A DNA stretch of 64,000 nucleotides from Branchipolynoe longqiensis (Eukaryota; Annelida; Polychaeta; Phyllodocida; Polynoidae). Location of the stretch: NCBI GenBank assembly GCA_030323885.1, contig CM059191.1:104766292-104830291 (forward strand), written 5' to 3'. Each line of letters opens with the position of its first letter. The first letter of the stretch is position 1. The position numbers and the translations under genes are program-made. Shown in pieces: positions 62,462-64,000 of the stretch. Under the pieces are notes generated by a model. The model made no database searches and was not told the origin of the DNA. It saw only the letters and a program-made list of their open reading frames with translations.

Positions 62462-63633
62462 TCAGTATTTTTTGTTTGGACAGGCATCGACTACGTGATT
62501 CTTACTTTTGCATGAAAGACAATGGTGGTCCCAATGACACTTTTCACGCATACACCCGTCTTTGTTATAATTATGCCCAAAGCATACTCCATTCATCTTA
62601 GCGCCACCGCTTTTTGCGTGTTCCGCGCTTGTCTTCGCGGTACTATTCCTAGCTTTCCCCCCCGTTTTGTATGAGCGGGAATTGTCCATATTGAAGTGTA
62701 ACATATTGAAGTGTAACAATGATAGTCCATTGTCCCCCATTTTGAATGCGCGCAGACCCTTTTCCGGCGCCTTTTCACGGACAGCCTGATCGTATCCCCG
62801 GTAAGCCTCGTCATTGTAATTATTCGTTGTAGCATGCATGGTCATATATGCTAGATGTCCCATGTATCCCGTTAGCTCCTCGACTTCCATGTCTAGCTTA
62901 TTAGCCTTCTTAATTCCCCACACAAGTCCAGCATACAACAACTCATTGAAGTTCAACCTACTAACACTTTTGTTCCCCTTGGTATAGCCATTAAGAGAGA
63001 ACTTACTTTTCTTCTTTCTTCTGCGCCTCCTCCTCTCGTGGCTGCTGTCCCTACTGTCGTCTGAGTCCGATGATGATGACGGTGACGAGTCGTCCGAGCT
63101 GTTGCTTGAATCGCTGCTTGGGGATCCCTTTTTCTTGCTAGCCCGCTTCTTTTGCTTCCTCGCATTCGGCTTTTTTCCCCTGCGCGTTCCTGCGCGGCGA
63201 TTTCCTTTTCTAGCGCCGCCTTAAGTTCCGATTTCCGGCGCACCAGCAATTTGGTCTCCAACATCTTACGCAATTCCAACTCCTCGGCATCCGCTTCAAC
63301 ATTTACTGGTAGTCGGTCCGTGGGTTTCGATCTTGCCTCGCCACTTTCACTCATGGCCATTTTTAGCATGCCGTCCATCGACATCTCACAACTTCCCGAC
63401 ACCCGCTGATCCTCCTCCACAGCTTCCAACTTCACAGCTCTACGATTAGCCTTAGCCTTGGTCACTTTACACTTACTCCCTCTCGGAGCCTCATGCTCAT
63501 CTCCACATGCCTGGCATATATCAAGTACCATCTCTAGTTCCTGCAGCAATTGCGGTCCCACATGCGGAAGCAAATTGCGGTCCCGCGTGCGGAAGGTAGA
63601 GAGCAACACTGGAGCACCTATGCAACAAGTCAA
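62462..63633 (-). pseudogene. Ngaro-like gag with CCCH and CCHC zinc fingers, frameshifted
   Basis: The N-terminal piece (63633-62953) is charged: a Glu/Lys helix (AEELELRKMLETKLLVRRKS) and then a basic tail. A frame change near 62953-63170 leads to a second piece (62956-62462) that ends with CFGHNYNKDGCMREKCHWDH, a CCCH-type finger, followed by CLSCKSKNHVVDAC, a CCHC knuckle (C-x2-C-x4-H-x4-C). These would bind the element's RNA. Confidence 0.8.
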
Positions 63634-63868
63634 ATATATAAATGTAGCCTTTGACAGTTAACAGCAGAGGGAGACTCTGTGCCACCGCTCGCCTGCTCAC
63701 TGTCCTACTCACTTGCCGCTGTTATATGGGTAACTATTATATAGAGATATATCCCAGCTAATTATTTACATGTCTTTCATTGCCAATGCAGGATACTCAA
63801 CATTGACATTTATCAAGTTACACACAATTGTATATTTTTTCTTATGCATATATAATATTAATTTCAGG

Positions 63869-64000
63869 GTACTCAACATTGACAGCTTCCAGCGTGTGGA
63901 ACTGGCAGAAAATATAACAAGTGACAAGCTGCAGAGGAAGGTGTCATCCTGCCAACTGAAACCATTGCAAAGCAGTTATCTGCACTCGATTCCTTTCCCT
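63869..64000 (+). CDS. Possible exon at the right edge, incomplete
   Basis: After an acceptor-like ttaatttcag the sequence is open to the window end in one frame: VLNIDSFQRVELAENITSDK, then LQRKVSSCQLKPLQSSYLHS. Base composition shifts to a more coding-like mix. The first bases (ggtactcaacattgaca) also occur at 63790 without the coding continuation, so the acceptor region was duplicated. I recognise no family. Confidence 0.35.

Larger units (their letters stand above)
58700..63725 (-). mobile_element. Ngaro-like (DIRS order) tyrosine-recombinase retrotransposon
   Basis: Minus-strand order: gag with zinc fingers (63.6-62.5 kb), RT-RNase H (62.2-60.35 kb), tyrosine recombinase (60.1-59.4 kb), then split direct repeats (59323-59403 and 58979-59060). 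Direct rather than inverted repeats distinguish it from the 16-21 kb element. Outer edges are approximate. Confidence 0.85.

Overview
The window is nuclear DNA of an animal, most likely an invertebrate. It has spliced genes with GT-AG introns, intronic box C/D snoRNAs, tRNA-derived SINEs, MITEs, a LINE, a Ty3/gypsy element with an env-like gene, and two kinds of tyrosine-recombinase retrotransposon (DIRS-like and Ngaro-like). The species cannot be named from sequence alone. The SINE tail (gaccttagatgttgctagg) is of a kind I associate with marine invertebrates. No bacterial features are present.

Layout. 1-8.3 kb: 3' part of a decayed Ty3/gypsy element (RT, RNase H, integrase, then an F-type env-like pseudogene at 5.8-7.5 kb), hit by a SINE. 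8.3-16.1 kb: no genes; tandem repeats, poly(G) tracts, a (GT)n/(CA)n mirror-image microsatellite and an 86-bp inverted repeat. 16.1-24.7 kb: two related DIRS-like elements facing each other across a perfect 52-bp palindrome. The first, on the minus strand, keeps gag, RT/RNase H and tyrosine recombinase, but a SINE sits in its catalytic YIDD codons. The second, on the plus strand, is a gag remnant split by a solo LTR with a 4-bp target duplication.

25.2-27.2 kb (+): a two-exon gene for a MADS-box-like domain joined to a long Thr/Pro/Gln-rich repeat tract and one C-terminal C2H2 finger. I know of no such architecture. 37.0-29.4 kb (-): five coding exons of an RNF14-type RWD-RBR ubiquitin ligase. 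The exon carrying the catalytic half of RING2 is not visible, and the end of exon 4 with its splice donor has been tandemly amplified about ten times into the following intron. 38.0-41.7 kb: LINE fragments and two inverted-repeat elements.

42.3-55.4 kb (+): a complete four-exon nucleoside diphosphate kinase gene (NME family). Its introns hold at least ten copies of two box C/D snoRNA families. Family A (six good copies and one relic) has no target I can assign. Family B (four copies) carries a D' guide that, by my reading, matches 18S rRNA at the site equivalent to human Gm601. The copies lie in duplicated intron segments. 55.4-64 kb: minisatellite, a GC-rich MITE, and a minus-strand Ngaro-like element (gag with zinc fingers, RT/RNase H, tyrosine recombinase, split direct repeats). 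A possible exon runs off the right edge.

Host genes (MADS/C2H2, RNF14-like, NME) are islands in repeat-rich DNA. A TTAA-bounded MITE family and a tRNA-derived SINE family recur throughout, including inside all three host genes' introns or flanks.
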